64,000 bases of DNA from an uncultured Sphingomonadaceae bacterium (GCA_947495985.1 CANMBD010000001.1:992001-1056000), one strand, 5' to 3'; positions 1-11,143 are shown, numbered from the stretch's first letter. Translations and numbers: made by a program. Notes: generated by a model from the letters alone, not told the origin.

Positions 1-903
1 GAGAAATTCACGATGGCCAATAAAGACCCTTTCTGGTGGGATCAGGCAGAACCGATCTGGATAACGGCCGAAAAACAAGGCGTTCGGACTGCGACGATGT
101 TCTGGCCGGGATCAGAGGTGGAACTGGATGGCACGCGACCCAGCGACTGGTGGCCTTTCTCACAGGCGCTGTCCAACGATCGCCGCATCAATGCGGTGGT
201 CGATTGGATGCGCCGACCCGCGGCAACGCGGCCCGAGCTGGTTACACTCTATTTCGATACCGTAGATACTGCCGGGCATTTTTTTGGACCGGCACCGGGA
301 GAGAAACTGCATGCTGTGATTAGTGCGGTCGACCAGAATATCGGCAGCCTGATCGCGCAATTGGCCGCTCTGGAACAACCGGTGAATTTTGTCATTACGT
401 CGGACCACGGCATGGCGGAGACCCACCCGGACCGCGTGATCTATCTCGACAACATCCTGCCGCGCGACCAATACCGGCTGGTTGTCGATGGCAACTACGC
501 CGGGATTGAACCTCTGGCGGATGACATGACCGCCATCAATGCCGCTTTCCTGAAACCGCATGATAACATGGAATGCTGGAAAAAGACTGATATTCCGGCG
601 CGCTTACAATATGGCAAAAACCCCCGGGTACCATCGATCATCTGCCTGCCTGAATCCGGTTGGGTGGTTTATCAGGACAAGCCGGAATGGATGACCGGAA
701 CGGGCGGCGGTCATGGCTATGATCATTTGCATCCGGACATGATCGCGTTCTTCCTCGCCAGTGGCCCTGATATTGTCGGCAATGGCAAAATCGCCACCTT
801 CGACAACGTCGATATCTATTCGTTGCTGACCCATTTGATCGGTGTCAAACCGAATGCAAGTGACGGCGACCTTTCTTCATTTGAACAGGCGCTAAAACCC
901 TGA
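1..903 (+). CDS. Type I phosphodiesterase / nucleotide pyrophosphatase family protein (5' end missing)
   Basis: The protein belongs to the ectonucleotide pyrophosphatase/phosphodiesterase branch of the alkaline phosphatase superfamily, which hydrolyses phosphodiester or pyrophosphate bonds with two metal ions. Visible metal-ligand motifs are DTVDTAGH, TSDHGM and GGGHGYDH, each in the usual order for the family. The reading frame stays open to base 1 (E-K-F-T before the first Met at 13). Family members are usually near 400 residues and the catalytic Thr region is absent, so the Met at 13 is internal and the start lies outside the window. The MaoC-like gene follows 41 bases downstream on the same strand. 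Substrate is unknown. Confidence 0.85.
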   Translation, partial: EKFTMANKDPFWWDQAEPIWITAEKQGVRTATMFWPGSEVELDGTRPSDWWPFSQALSNDRRINAVVDWMRRPAATRPELVTLYFDTVDTAGHFFGPAPGEKLHAVISAVDQNIGSLIAQLAALEQPVNFVITSDHGMAETHPDRVIYLDNILPRDQYRLVVDGNYAGIEPLADDMTAINAAFLKPHDNMECWKKTDIPARLQYGKNPRVPSIICLPESGWVVYQDKPEWMTGTGGGHGYDHLHPDMIAFFLASGPDIVGNGKIATFDNVDIYSLLTHLIGVKPNASDGDLSSFEQALKP

Positions 904-944
904 AGCCTTGTCATAGAAACAGGATTTCATCAGAAAGATCACCC

Positions 945-1391
945 ATGCTCTATTATGAAGATATCCAGATTAATGTGGTCCAGAAATACGGATCCTATAA
1001 AGTCACCCGCGAAGAGGTGATTGATTTCGCTTCCAAATATGATCCGCAGCCTTTTCACCTCGATGAAGAGGCCGCTGCGAAGACCCATTTTGGACGCCTG
1101 TCTGCCAGCGGATGGCACAGCGCGGCGATGATGATGCGGATGATGGTTGACCAGATGACGGCCAGTAAACAGGCAGGGCTAGGCTCACCGGGCGTGGAAA
1201 ACTTGCGATGGCTAAAGCCCGTTTATCCTGGCGACACGCTGCGCTGCGAACATGTTACGCTGGAAAAACGGCGGTCCGAAAGCCGTCCGGAAATGGGCAT
1301 CATGAAGGGCAAGATCACCGTGTTTAATCAACATGACGAACAAGTCATGACGATGGAAAGCACGGGCTTAATTCAGGTCCGCGGAGACTAA
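945..1391 (+). CDS. MaoC-like acyl dehydratase (hot-dog fold)
   Basis: This 148-residue protein has the size of a single hot-dog-fold MaoC-like hydratase. The hydratase signature appears as YDPQPFHLDEEAA at about residues 31-43, with the Asp and His that would act on an enoyl-CoA or similar thioester. A short glycine-rich stretch (GLGSPGVENLRW) and a basic stretch follow as in other members. Related proteins take part in beta-oxidation or modification of acyl-CoA. It is convergent with the MFS gene, with about 130 bases between them that hold no clear terminator. The substrate cannot be read from the sequence. Confidence 0.85.
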   Translation: MLYYEDIQINVVQKYGSYKVTREEVIDFASKYDPQPFHLDEEAAAKTHFGRLSASGWHSAAMMMRMMVDQMTASKQAGLGSPGVENLRWLKPVYPGDTLRCEHVTLEKRRSESRPEMGIMKGKITVFNQHDEQVMTMESTGLIQVRGD

Positions 1392-1519
1392 CGCTAGCGT
1401 CCGTTATGGGTGCAAATGCGGACGATAATATTCGTCAAAATGTAACTTTGGTCAAACGACTGAGCCATATCTGAGCGTATTTTGTTGCATTTTTGGGAAT
1501 GACTTTGCGCATTTCTCCG

Positions 1520-2884
1520 TCAAGCAGGCTCTTCTGCGCGATGCTTCCAACCAGCCATTAATATTAAAGAAATCAGATATAAAGTTGACGGAAAAAGCCC
1601 AAAAGCAAGCATGATGCCTTGGACGGCCATGTCGCTCTGCGGAAGACCGGCTGCCGCTTTGGAAGAGTCGAAACCTACTGCCGAGAGAGTTATGCCTATC
1701 AACAAGGTCCCTCCCAACGCAAATCCAACCTTGTCCGCTGCAACCCAAAGCGAAGAGAAAATTCCGTTTTTCTCCTCTGCTTCCAGATCCGCGACCATAG
1801 AAAATCCCAGCATTGTCCACCCTGAATTTCCCACACCGGCCAGGAATGCCCAAACGCATATGATCTCAAAAGGTGCAGTTGGCCAACCGATCCAGACCAA
1901 AATCGAACCGATATGCAATGTTGTAGCTGCCATATAGGCTTTCCGTTTGCCAACACGCTTTGCTATCGCGACCCACACCGGTTGTGACAAAATGATACCC
2001 AAAACAATTGCAAACATAAGGAGGCCAATCACAGACAGGGCATCAGTACGCTGCATATTGTAGGTCATGAAGTACAATAATGCGGCATAGTTCATGCCGC
2101 CGCCGGTCAGTTGAAGAATGTTGGCAATCAGCAATTTGGCAAAGCGCCGATCCTTCATGGCAGAGATGATTGCCGCCATGGACAGTTTGTTCAGTTCATG
2201 CGGCTCTATAACGTCCGCATTTGTATCAACAGCGCCCTTCGCTGTGTTTAGATCAGCAACTTTGTAGGTACCGAGATATGCGATGAGCAACGAAATGGAG
2301 CAAATAATCGAGAGCACCACCGCCATTTCGATATATGCCGTTTCCCCTCCGCCACGCTGAGCCACAAAAGCTGGCGCGGCCCCGGCTGCGATGAGCAATC
2401 CCAATCCGGTAAACGCCAGGCGCCAAGCCATTAATTTTGTCCGCTCTTCCGGTGTCTGTGTCAGGGAAGCGGCAAGTGCCAGGTAAGGTACTGAAAAACT
2501 GGAATAGATGGACATGTACAGAGAAAAAATAAACGCGACATAGATAAGTTTCATCTGCCACGCGATATCCGGAACGCTAAACAGCAATATCAACGGTATC
2601 GGCGCTAGAAACGCTCCGGTTAACAGCCAGCGCGACATCGGAAATTTGGCTTTGAGCCTGCTGGACAGGGAGCCCATAACGATATCGCTGCCAACACCCA
2701 CGAGAAGTTTTGGGAAGAAAATCGCAATGCCGGCAAATACGGGTTCTATGCCCTCGATATTTGTAAGAAAAAACAGAAGCAATAGAGAGGGCACATCTCT
2801 AAATATTTGACCTGCTATCTGCCCCAAGCCGTAACTTGCTTGCTTCCCAACGCCAAGTGGTTGATCCATAGGTTGTCCAATCAT
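1520..2884 (-). CDS. MFS transporter, GPH cation symporter type
   Basis: The 454-residue product is strongly hydrophobic, with about twelve predicted membrane helices and the layout of the glycoside-pentoside-hexuronide:cation symporter branch (MFS_2). The cytoplasmic motif after helix 2 (GSLSSRLKAKFPMSRWLL) resembles the GPH D-R-T-x-x-R-x-R-P region but lacks the exact signature. Sphingomonad members of this group are often of unknown substrate. It reads alone, with 284 bases upstream that would carry its promoter. The start at 2884 gives a short polar leader before the first helix; a second Met six codons later is also possible. Confidence 0.85.
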   Translation of the reverse strand: MIGQPMDQPLGVGKQASYGLGQIAGQIFRDVPSLLLLFFLTNIEGIEPVFAGIAIFFPKLLVGVGSDIVMGSLSSRLKAKFPMSRWLLTGAFLAPIPLILLFSVPDIAWQMKLIYVAFIFSLYMSIYSSFSVPYLALAASLTQTPEERTKLMAWRLAFTGLGLLIAAGAAPAFVAQRGGGETAYIEMAVVLSIICSISLLIAYLGTYKVADLNTAKGAVDTNADVIEPHELNKLSMAAIISAMKDRRFAKLLIANILQLTGGGMNYAALLYFMTYNMQRTDALSVIGLLMFAIVLGIILSQPVWVAIAKRVGKRKAYMAATTLHIGSILVWIGWPTAPFEIICVWAFLAGVGNSGWTMLGFSMVADLEAEEKNGIFSSLWVAADKVGFALGGTLLIGITLSAVGFDSSKAAAGLPQSDMAVQGIMLAFGLFPSTLYLISLILMAGWKHRAEEPA

Positions 2885-3168
2885 TCTAAAGGCAGAACAA
2901 GCATCTCAAAAACAGCCAATCGACCGTTTCGCGATGTTAGAATAATTGCATTGCGAGAATGTGGATCGTGAAACGCGTGCAAACTCAAGGGTATCTGCTG
3001 TGCGGTTATTCAGAGTGATATGGAGGCGGGTGACAATAGTTATTGGGTCCATTTTCAGGAGCCAATGTTTAAGGCCGCTTCTGAAATCAGCAAGCATCCG
3101 ATATTGCCAAAAATCGAACTTACCGATTAAGACGGATGCCCGCCTTCGGGATAAAGCCGACCCACGCG
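2885..3168. other. Intergenic region between MFS gene and mutL
   Basis: The stretch lies upstream of the MFS gene and downstream of mutL, both on the reverse strand, so it should hold the MFS promoter. Short open frames on both strands have no recognisable protein features. I saw no clear terminator or repeat. Confidence 0.4.
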
Positions 3169-4992
3169 TCACTTTCTCCCGAAGAGTTTTTCAATATCGC
3201 CATGCGCCAGTTTGACCCAGGTGGGGCGGCCGTGATTGCATTGCCCTGAATGCGGGGTGACCTCCATTTCGCGTAAAAGCGCGTTCATCTCTGCAACATT
3301 AAGCACGCGCCCTGCCCGCACCGAGCCATGACAGGCCATGGTTGAGGCGACATGATCTATCCGTTCCTTGAGCGACAAGGCTTCATCATAAGCACCGAGT
3401 TCGTCGGCCAGATCGGTGATCAGGCTTTTGACATCGCCGGAACCCAGCATCGCGGGTGTGGCCCGTACCAACATGGCCGAGGGACCGAACCGCTCCAGGT
3501 CCAGACCAAATTCGGACAGTTCCGCCATGCGTGCCTCCAGTCGGTCGCAGGCATTTTCATCCAGTTCCACGACTTCGGCCATCAGCAAAGCCTGGGAAGC
3601 AACGGTGCCGCCCTCCACCGCCTTGCGCATGCGTTCGAGTACCAGGCGTTCATGGGCGGCATGTTGATCGACAATGACCAGTCCGTCCTCTGCTTCGGCA
3701 ACGATATAGGTTTTTGCTACCTGCCCGCGGGCTATGCCGAGCGGATGACTAACCGCTTCGGGAACGGGCTCAGCCGCTTCTTCAGCGCGGCCCATAAGGG
3801 GCGCCAGTTCGTCGCTGTTCAATCCGCTGAATGCACTGACATTATCTTGCACGCCGCCAGCGAGTGCCGATGGATAAGGCTGTGACTGGAAGGTAGCCCT
3901 GCCCCCGACGGGTCCTTGCGCCGAAAAAATGCTTGTTTGCGGATCCGGAGCTTGTGGTTCTGTTTGCCAGTTGGCTAGAGCAGATTCCGCCGGGCGCTGG
4001 ACCGCGCGAAAACCGTCTTCATCCAAAGCGCGTCGCAAGCCGCTGACAATCATACCGCGGATCATCGCCGGCTCTCGAAAACGAACCTCGGTTTTGGCCG
4101 GATGCACATTCACGTCGACAAGCTCCGGCGACATATCAATAAACAGCGCCACAATAGGATGACGATCCCGCGCCAGCATTTCCGCATAGGCCCCACGCAC
4201 CGCGCCTACCAATAGCCGGTCTTTGACGGGTCTGCCGTTGACGAACAAAAACTGATGATCAGCCACACCGCGGTTATAGGTTGGCAGGCCTGCTACACCG
4301 GACAAGCGAACCTCTTCGCGCACGAGATCGACAGCAACGCTATTGGAGCGCAATTCCTTGTTGGTCAGCGCCGCCACCCGGTCAGGCCCGCTTTCTCCGC
4401 CCTGTACTGCGATGGCCTTGCGATTTTCATGGGTCAGCGTGAAGCCGATATCGGGCCGCGCCATGGCGAGCCGGCGCACCACATCCACGCAGGCTGCATA
4501 TTCACTGCGCGGCGTGCGCAGGAACTTCCGTCTGGCGGGAACTTTGGCAAATAGCTGCTCCACCCGCACTTTGGTGCCGGGCGGGATCGCTGCTGGTCCG
4601 TCGCTCTCAACCTCTCCGTGATTGACAATTCGAGTCCACCCATCTTCGCCTTCTACCCGGCTTTCGATGGTCAGTCGTGCAACACTCGCGATGGAGGGCA
4701 GCGCTTCACCCCGAAAGCCCAGTGTAGCGACCATCTCAATCGCTTCATCCGGCAACTTGGACGTCGCGTGACGCTCTAGGGCGAGGGCAATATCATCGCG
4801 GGTCATGCCGCAGCCATTGTCAGCAACTTCTATTAGATCGAGACCGCCCTGTTCGAGGCGAATATTGATCTGGCTGGACCCGGCATCAATGGCATTTTCG
4901 ACAAGCTCTTTCAGCGCACTGGCAGGACGCTCGACAACTTCACCGGCTGCGATCCGGTTGATCAGGCTATTTGGGAGTCTTCTTATTGACAT
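3169..4992 (-). CDS. mutL: DNA mismatch repair protein MutL
   Basis: The 607-residue protein couples MutS mismatch recognition to strand removal. The N-terminal GHKL ATPase is clear: ENAIDAG, DNGCGM and GFRGEALPSI. The C-terminal dimerisation domain carries DQHAAHERLVLE near residue 441, which fits the DQHA(X)2E(X)4E nuclease motif of MutL proteins in bacteria without MutH, plus the late QCNHGRPTW zinc-site element. I chose the Met at 4992 because it gives the standard N-terminus (MSIRRLPNSLINRIAAGEVVERP-like); a Met nine codons earlier adds a non-conserved extension. The middle linker (about residues 330-420) is low complexity, as is usual. It stands alone. Confidence 0.97.
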   Translation of the reverse strand: MSIRRLPNSLINRIAAGEVVERPASALKELVENAIDAGSSQINIRLEQGGLDLIEVADNGCGMTRDDIALALERHATSKLPDEAIEMVATLGFRGEALPSIASVARLTIESRVEGEDGWTRIVNHGEVESDGPAAIPPGTKVRVEQLFAKVPARRKFLRTPRSEYAACVDVVRRLAMARPDIGFTLTHENRKAIAVQGGESGPDRVAALTNKELRSNSVAVDLVREEVRLSGVAGLPTYNRGVADHQFLFVNGRPVKDRLLVGAVRGAYAEMLARDRHPIVALFIDMSPELVDVNVHPAKTEVRFREPAMIRGMIVSGLRRALDEDGFRAVQRPAESALANWQTEPQAPDPQTSIFSAQGPVGGRATFQSQPYPSALAGGVQDNVSAFSGLNSDELAPLMGRAEEAAEPVPEAVSHPLGIARGQVAKTYIVAEAEDGLVIVDQHAAHERLVLERMRKAVEGGTVASQALLMAEVVELDENACDRLEARMAELSEFGLDLERFGPSAMLVRATPAMLGSGDVKSLITDLADELGAYDEALSLKERIDHVASTMACHGSVRAGRVLNVAEMNALLREMEVTPHSGQCNHGRPTWVKLAHGDIEKLFGRK

Positions 4993-5149
4993 ATCGCCAT
5001 TCCTAGCCCAAGCGATCATGCCAAGCGACCCTTGATTGTGACTTAGTTTCTCGGGGGGATTTGCTGGACGATTTAAATGGTGAACTTCATCCCCCGTTCA
5101 GCCAAAATGTCGCTATGGTTTTAGGGAACAGCATTCGCTGTAAATATAA

Positions 5150-6208
<1,059 letters not shown>

Positions 6209-6252
6209 TGGGTGATTTGACCAGAATGAAGAAAGCGGGAGGATAAGCAAGC

Positions 6253-7161
6253 ATGGCGCCGCCACGAAACCGGCGCCCAGGATTTTCCAAGCGGGCGCAA
6301 TATAGCATATTCGCCAGCTACTTACTGGGCATATTGGGAGCTGTCGTCGGTCTCCTGCTGCTGCTTATCTCCATTTTCGATCCTCAAGGATTTGCTGTCC
6401 TTCGCACCATTGGCGCGGAAGCAACCGCACCGGTCAGCAAGACCCTCGCTGAAGTCGGCGGGGCGACTGGCAACGCCGGCGACAATATTTCCGCCTATTT
6501 CAACGCGGCTTCCAAAAATGCCGCCATGGAACGTGAGCTGAGAAGCAATCGTATCGAGATTTTGGAAGCGCGCGCGCTGAAACAAGAGAATGAACGGCTG
6601 AAACGGCTGCTGGATCTCGACAAGGAAGTGCCCGATGCCATCGGTATGGCGCGGCTGATCAGTTCAACATCATCCAGTTCCCGGCGCATGGCGACACTTG
6701 GATTGGGCACCACCGATGGTATTTTGATCGGACAACCGGTCCGCGCACCCGAGGGCCTGGTGGGACGGGTTTTGGAAGCTGGCCCGACAACCGCACGGAT
6801 ATTGCTGGTTTCCGACAGCCAGAACGTGACGCCCGTCAAACGCGCAAGTGACGAACTGCCTGCTTTTGCAACTGGTCGGGCTGACGGAACCGTCGACGTA
6901 CGGCCGATTAATCTGGGTACCAATCCGTTCAAGGGTGGTGACTTGCTGATTACGTCGGGCAGCGGCGGCCTTTATGCGCCGGGCATTCCTGTCGCTGTGG
7001 TAATCCGCAAAACGGACACCGGTGCGATTGCGCGGATTTTGGCAAACGCGGCAAAGGTCAGCCATGTCATCGTCCAACCCATGTTTCAGGCAGAAACCGT
7101 CGCCGCGATCAAACAGGAAGAAATCGACCGGGATGATGCCGAAGCGGAAGGCGGCGAATAG
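6253..7161 (+). CDS. mreC: Rod shape-determining protein MreC
   Basis: This periplasmic scaffold links MreB to the elongasome enzymes PBP2 and RodA. The 302-residue sequence has a basic N-terminus, one membrane helix at about residues 17-40, a coiled coil at about 75-115 (ERELRSNRIEILEARALKQ) and two beta-domains that include GLVGRVLEAGP and LLITSGSGGLYAPGIPV. An acidic tail (DRDDAEAEGGE) closes the protein. Its stop overlaps the mreD GTG start by one base. Confidence 0.96.
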   Translation: MAPPRNRRPGFSKRAQYSIFASYLLGILGAVVGLLLLLISIFDPQGFAVLRTIGAEATAPVSKTLAEVGGATGNAGDNISAYFNAASKNAAMERELRSNRIEILEARALKQENERLKRLLDLDKEVPDAIGMARLISSTSSSSRRMATLGLGTTDGILIGQPVRAPEGLVGRVLEAGPTTARILLVSDSQNVTPVKRASDELPAFATGRADGTVDVRPINLGTNPFKGGDLLITSGSGGLYAPGIPVAVVIRKTDTGAIARILANAAKVSHVIVQPMFQAETVAAIKQEEIDRDDAEAEGGE

Positions 7162-7676
7162 TGGCAAGACCCTATCGCTCCCGTATCAATCGGCAACCAT
7201 CGCAGTTTCGCATAAAGTTCATCCCGTCGATTACCGTGATACTTGGCTCAATGATTACGGCTCTGCCGCTGATCACCGACTATCCGATCTTGCCGCCAAT
7301 CGGTCTTCTGGTGTTGCTCTCGTGGCGTTTGATCCGCCCGGGCTACTGGCCAGTATGGGCTGGCTTCCCTCTCGGCATGGTTGATGACTTGTTCAGCGGA
7401 CAACCCTTTGGCAGCGCGGCCTTTTTATGGTCGCTGGTTTTTCTGGCCCTGGAAACGCTCGACCGGCGCGGCGTTGGCAGGGATTATTGGCAGGATTGGC
7501 TAATAGCCTCCCTTTCGATCATTTTTGTGCTAATATGCGGCATGCTGATCATAGACTTTCAGAGCAACCTGCTGCGCCTTGAGATATTGGTGCCACAGAT
7601 CCTGTTGTCGATCCTGCTCTACCCCTTTGTAACCCGCTTGATCGGAACGATTGACAATTGGCGGGTCTCTATATGA
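7161..7676 (+). CDS. mreD: Rod shape-determining membrane protein MreD
   Basis: The 171-residue protein is a polytopic inner-membrane member of the elongasome with about five hydrophobic segments. Similarity between MreD proteins is low, so the call rests on size, topology and its place between mreC and mrdA. The GTG start at 7161 shares its first base with the mreC TAG stop, and the stop overlaps the mrdA ATG by four bases, so translation of the block is probably coupled. Confidence 0.93.
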   Translation: MARPYRSRINRQPSQFRIKFIPSITVILGSMITALPLITDYPILPPIGLLVLLSWRLIRPGYWPVWAGFPLGMVDDLFSGQPFGSAAFLWSLVFLALETLDRRGVGRDYWQDWLIASLSIIFVLICGMLIIDFQSNLLRLEILVPQILLSILLYPFVTRLIGTIDNWRVSI

Positions 7677-9643
7677 GCATTGGCGGGGGCAAAACCATTA
7701 GCGGCGCGGTTCAGGCGCTGACCTTTTCCCGCCGCGCAACCGTGATCGGTGGATTGCAAGCCGGCATCGGTGTCCTGCTCGCCGGACGCATGGCCTATAT
7801 TTCGGTGGCGGAAAATGAACGCTATCAACTTTTGTCCGAAAGCAATCGCGTCAATCTGACACTGGTGCCGCCGCGCCGCGGCTGGCTTATCGATCGCAAC
7901 GGTAAACCGATTGCCAACAACAAGACGGATTTCCGGGTTGATCTGATTCCTGACCGAATGCGCGACAAAGACAAAACTGTTGCAACACTGGCCCAACTCC
8001 TGTCGCTGGATCAGGAGGAAATTGAACGGATCAACAAAGAATTGACACAGGCCAGCAGTTTCCAACCTGTTCAGGTCGCAACTGGCCTGGACTGGGAGAA
8101 GTTTGCAGCTGTCAGCGTCCGCTTGCCCGATTTGCCCGGCGTATCCCCGCGACAGGGCTTTTCCCGCTTTTACCCAACGGGAGCAGCTGTCGGCCATCTC
8201 GTCGGCTATGTCGGGATCGCGTCAGCCGAGGACTATAAGGAAAACCCTGATCCGATATTGGTGACACCGGGCTACAAGATCGGCAAGGACGGCCTCGAGA
8301 AAACCTTTGAGGATCGCCTGCAAGGCAAACCTGGAGCGAAGCGCGTTGAGGTGACAGCGCGCGGCAAAATCGTACGTGAACTCGATAGTCGACCCGATAC
8401 ACCCGGCAAAGCCTTACAACTGACACTCGACATTGATTTACAGGAATATGCCGCTCGCCGACTGGGCCCTGAATCTGGTTCCGTGGTGGTTATGGATTGC
8501 GAAACCGGCGACATTTTGACGATGACGTCCATGCCGTCTTTCGATCCGAACAGCTTCTCGGACGGGATCGGGCAAACCGAATATGGCATGTTGCGCGACG
8601 ATGACCATGTTCCGCTTCGTGACAAGTCGTTAAAGGGCCTGTTCCCGCCTGGTTCGACAATCAAGCCAATGGTGTCGCTTGCTTTACTGCGGGCCGGTAT
8701 TGACCCTGAAGAAACCGTGAGCTGCCCCGGCGGATTGCGGGTAGGCAATCGCTTCTTCAATTGCCACAGCACCCACGGCAGCGTGAACATGAAAAAGGCC
8801 AACGCCCAAAGCTGTGATACCTATTTCTACAAAATGGCCTTGCGCATTGGATATGACGCGATCGCGCTGATGGCGCGGGAGCTTGGATTGGGCGCCAAAT
8901 ATGATCTGCCGGTCGCCTCGCAAAGCTATGGCACGGTTCCGGACACACAATGGATCAAGAAGCGCCACGAACGCGAATGGGCCAATTTTGATACGGTGAA
9001 CAGTGCCATCGGACAGGGTTTTTTCCTGTCCAATCCGCTGCAGCTCTGTGTGATGACCGCTCGCATGGCATCGGGAAGGAAGCTGGAAGCCAAACTGCTG
9101 TCTGAGGAAAAACGGGCCCCTGCTCCTCCGTTGGACATTTCACCTGAACATCTGTCCTACGTGCGCGAAGCGATGAGCGAAGTGGTGAACGGGGTGGGCA
9201 CGGCAAGACGCGCACGACTGCCGATCGAAGATATCAAGTTGGGCGGCAAGACCGGTACAGCCCAGGTCGTCAGCCTGAAATATGGCCGCGGAGGGCGCGA
9301 TGTACCCTGGAAATTCCGCGATCACGGCCTGTTCGTCTGTTTCGCACCTGTAGATAATCCGCGCTATGCCGCTTCTGTAGTGATTCAGCATGGGGGCGGG
9401 TCGTCATCCGCTTATCCGGTTGCGCGGGATGTCCTGACTTTTCTCTATGATCGTGAGCAGGCAATGGAGAAACTGCTGGCAATGGAGGAAAGCTGGGGCG
9501 GAACCATCTCCGAACGCATGGATCGCCAGCTCGCCGCTTATCGCGCGCAGAAGGAGCTGGAAAAAGCAATAGCCGAAGGGCGCGTCCCTCCACCTCAAGC
9601 CGATACAAATGGCGAGGGTTCTGCTGCCGAAGTGGGGCAATAG
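7673..9643 (+). CDS. mrdA: Penicillin-binding protein 2 (elongation transpeptidase)
   Basis: PBP2 crosslinks peptidoglycan during cell elongation and pairs with the glycosyltransferase RodA. One N-terminal membrane helix (about residues 20-42) precedes the pedestal domain and the transpeptidase domain. Catalytic motifs are S-T-I-K with Ser about 328, S-C-D in AQSCDTYFYKM, and KTG at about 526. I prefer the ATG at 7673, which overlaps the mreD stop, over a TTG five codons upstream. The product is 656 residues, near the usual size, and its C-terminus is charged and low complexity. Confidence 0.97.
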   Translation: MSIGGGKTISGAVQALTFSRRATVIGGLQAGIGVLLAGRMAYISVAENERYQLLSESNRVNLTLVPPRRGWLIDRNGKPIANNKTDFRVDLIPDRMRDKDKTVATLAQLLSLDQEEIERINKELTQASSFQPVQVATGLDWEKFAAVSVRLPDLPGVSPRQGFSRFYPTGAAVGHLVGYVGIASAEDYKENPDPILVTPGYKIGKDGLEKTFEDRLQGKPGAKRVEVTARGKIVRELDSRPDTPGKALQLTLDIDLQEYAARRLGPESGSVVVMDCETGDILTMTSMPSFDPNSFSDGIGQTEYGMLRDDDHVPLRDKSLKGLFPPGSTIKPMVSLALLRAGIDPEETVSCPGGLRVGNRFFNCHSTHGSVNMKKANAQSCDTYFYKMALRIGYDAIALMARELGLGAKYDLPVASQSYGTVPDTQWIKKRHEREWANFDTVNSAIGQGFFLSNPLQLCVMTARMASGRKLEAKLLSEEKRAPAPPLDISPEHLSYVREAMSEVVNGVGTARRARLPIEDIKLGGKTGTAQVVSLKYGRGGRDVPWKFRDHGLFVCFAPVDNPRYAASVVIQHGGGSSSAYPVARDVLTFLYDREQAMEKLLAMEESWGGTISERMDRQLAAYRAQKELEKAIAEGRVPPPQADTNGEGSAAEVGQ

Positions 9644-9646
9644 GCA

Positions 9647-10759
9647 TTGAACGATTTTATTCCCGCGCCCATTGCGCAACTTCCCTGGAAAACAATATTG
9701 CTACTGCTTGTCATGGCGAGCTTCGGCTTTGTCGTGCTCTATTCAGCGGCAGGAGGTAGCCTGACACCCTGGGCCGGTCTGCATATGGCACGATTTCTGG
9801 TTTTTCTCGGCATGGCGATAGTCTTTTCCCGGCTGAAGGAAAATTTCTGGAAAACAATAGCATTTCCCGTTTACATTACCGTTGTTATCATGCTTCTCGG
9901 CGTGGAACTGATGGGTGCAGTTCGCGGTGGTAGCCAAAGATGGCTGAGCCTTGGTTTCATCCGCATTCAGCCTTCAGAACTCATGAAGCCGGCAATCATT
10001 CTCGCGGTCGCTCGTTTTTATGATTTGTTGCCAGCGGGTCAGATCAGAACATGGGCAGCCATTTGGCCGCTATTGGTGCTGCTTGCATTTCCTTGCGCAT
10101 TGATATTGTTGCAACCCGATCTTGGTACGACAATCACTGTTGTGGCCGGTGCCATGACTGTCGCTTTCCTGGCCGGATTGCCGATGCGGCTGTTTGTCGG
10201 CGGAGCGGCAGCGGTTGCCGTCATCGCCCCACTTGCCTATTTCTTCGCGCTTGAAGAATATCAACAACGCCGGGTGACGACCTTCCTCAACCCCGAAAAT
10301 GATCCTTTGGGCGCGGGGTACCACATCAGCCAATCCAAAATCGCCATCGGATCTGGTGGAATATTTGGCAAAGGCTTCCTCAATGGCACGCAAAGCCACC
10401 TCGACTACCTCCCCGAAGGCCATACGGACTTTGTCTTTGCGACGATGGCGGAGGAATGGGGTTTGATGGGCGGCGTTGCTGTCCTGACCGGATTTTTTCT
10501 GCTATTCCGATGGGGCCTGGGTGTTGCAATGAAGGCCAAGACCCGTTTCTCCCAACTTTTGGCTGCCGGTCTGTCGACGACGATATTCTTCTACGTCGCT
10601 ATCAACTTGATGATGGTCATGGGCTTGGCGCCGGTGGTCGGTATACCCCTGCCTTTCCTCAGCCACGGCGGGTCATCCATGATGACGATCATGATCTGCA
10701 TCGGGATATTGATGGCAATAGACCGCCATCCGGGCCGCCGCAGCGGCACATTCGGATAA
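9647..10759 (+). CDS. rodA: Rod shape-determining protein RodA (SEDS glycosyltransferase)
   Basis: RodA polymerises lipid II into glycan strands during elongation. The 370-residue protein has about ten membrane helices. SEDS signatures are visible: RGGSQRWL, IQPSELMK, LQPDLGT and GHTDFVFATMAEEWG, the last containing the conserved Asp and Glu-Trp-Gly. The near-terminal PLPFLSHGGSSM is also typical. The start is a TTG three bases after the mrdA stop, giving the normal N-terminus. It ends the operon. Confidence 0.97.
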   Translation: MNDFIPAPIAQLPWKTILLLLVMASFGFVVLYSAAGGSLTPWAGLHMARFLVFLGMAIVFSRLKENFWKTIAFPVYITVVIMLLGVELMGAVRGGSQRWLSLGFIRIQPSELMKPAIILAVARFYDLLPAGQIRTWAAIWPLLVLLAFPCALILLQPDLGTTITVVAGAMTVAFLAGLPMRLFVGGAAAVAVIAPLAYFFALEEYQQRRVTTFLNPENDPLGAGYHISQSKIAIGSGGIFGKGFLNGTQSHLDYLPEGHTDFVFATMAEEWGLMGGVAVLTGFFLLFRWGLGVAMKAKTRFSQLLAAGLSTTIFFYVAINLMMVMGLAPVVGIPLPFLSHGGSSMMTIMICIGILMAIDRHPGRRSGTFG

Positions 10760-10829
10760 AGTCAAGATAGCCCATCAGACGGTTGTTCTTCGCAAGATGA
10801 GACCTATATGACATGCATATCGAAAATAG

Positions 10830-10904
<75 letters not shown>

Positions 10905-10905
<1 letters not shown>

Positions 10906-10952
10906 TTTTCGCGGAATCAAAAACAATCCGGCGGATTGTTTTCCGCGAAAAT
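10905..10952. repeat. Bipartite hairpin just after tRNA-Lys
   Basis: The 12 bases at 10905-10916 are complementary to 10941-10952, and inside them AAACAATCCG (10921-10930) is complementary to 10932-10941. There is no following T-run on either strand, so it does not look like a standard intrinsic terminator. It may help end or process the tRNA transcript, or be a small palindromic element. Confidence 0.6.
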
Positions 10953-11143
10953 CCCGAAGCGCAAGCGAAGGGTGACCTGATGTCGACTTAACAGGTATCA
11001 AACCCGAAACAGTTTCAATTGCAGCCATCAGAAATGATGCTAGCACGCCCGCCCTGCTCAGGAACATGGTCCGCATTATCCCGAAAGCGGACACTAGCTA
11101 AATATCAAAAGGATCGTTTCAGAACGGCTCGGTTTTGCCCAGA

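Noticed and set aside
1392-1519. A terminator between the MaoC-like and MFS genes
   Set aside because: GACGA-TAATAT-TCGTC near 1421-1436 gives only a five-base stem without a T-run on either strand.
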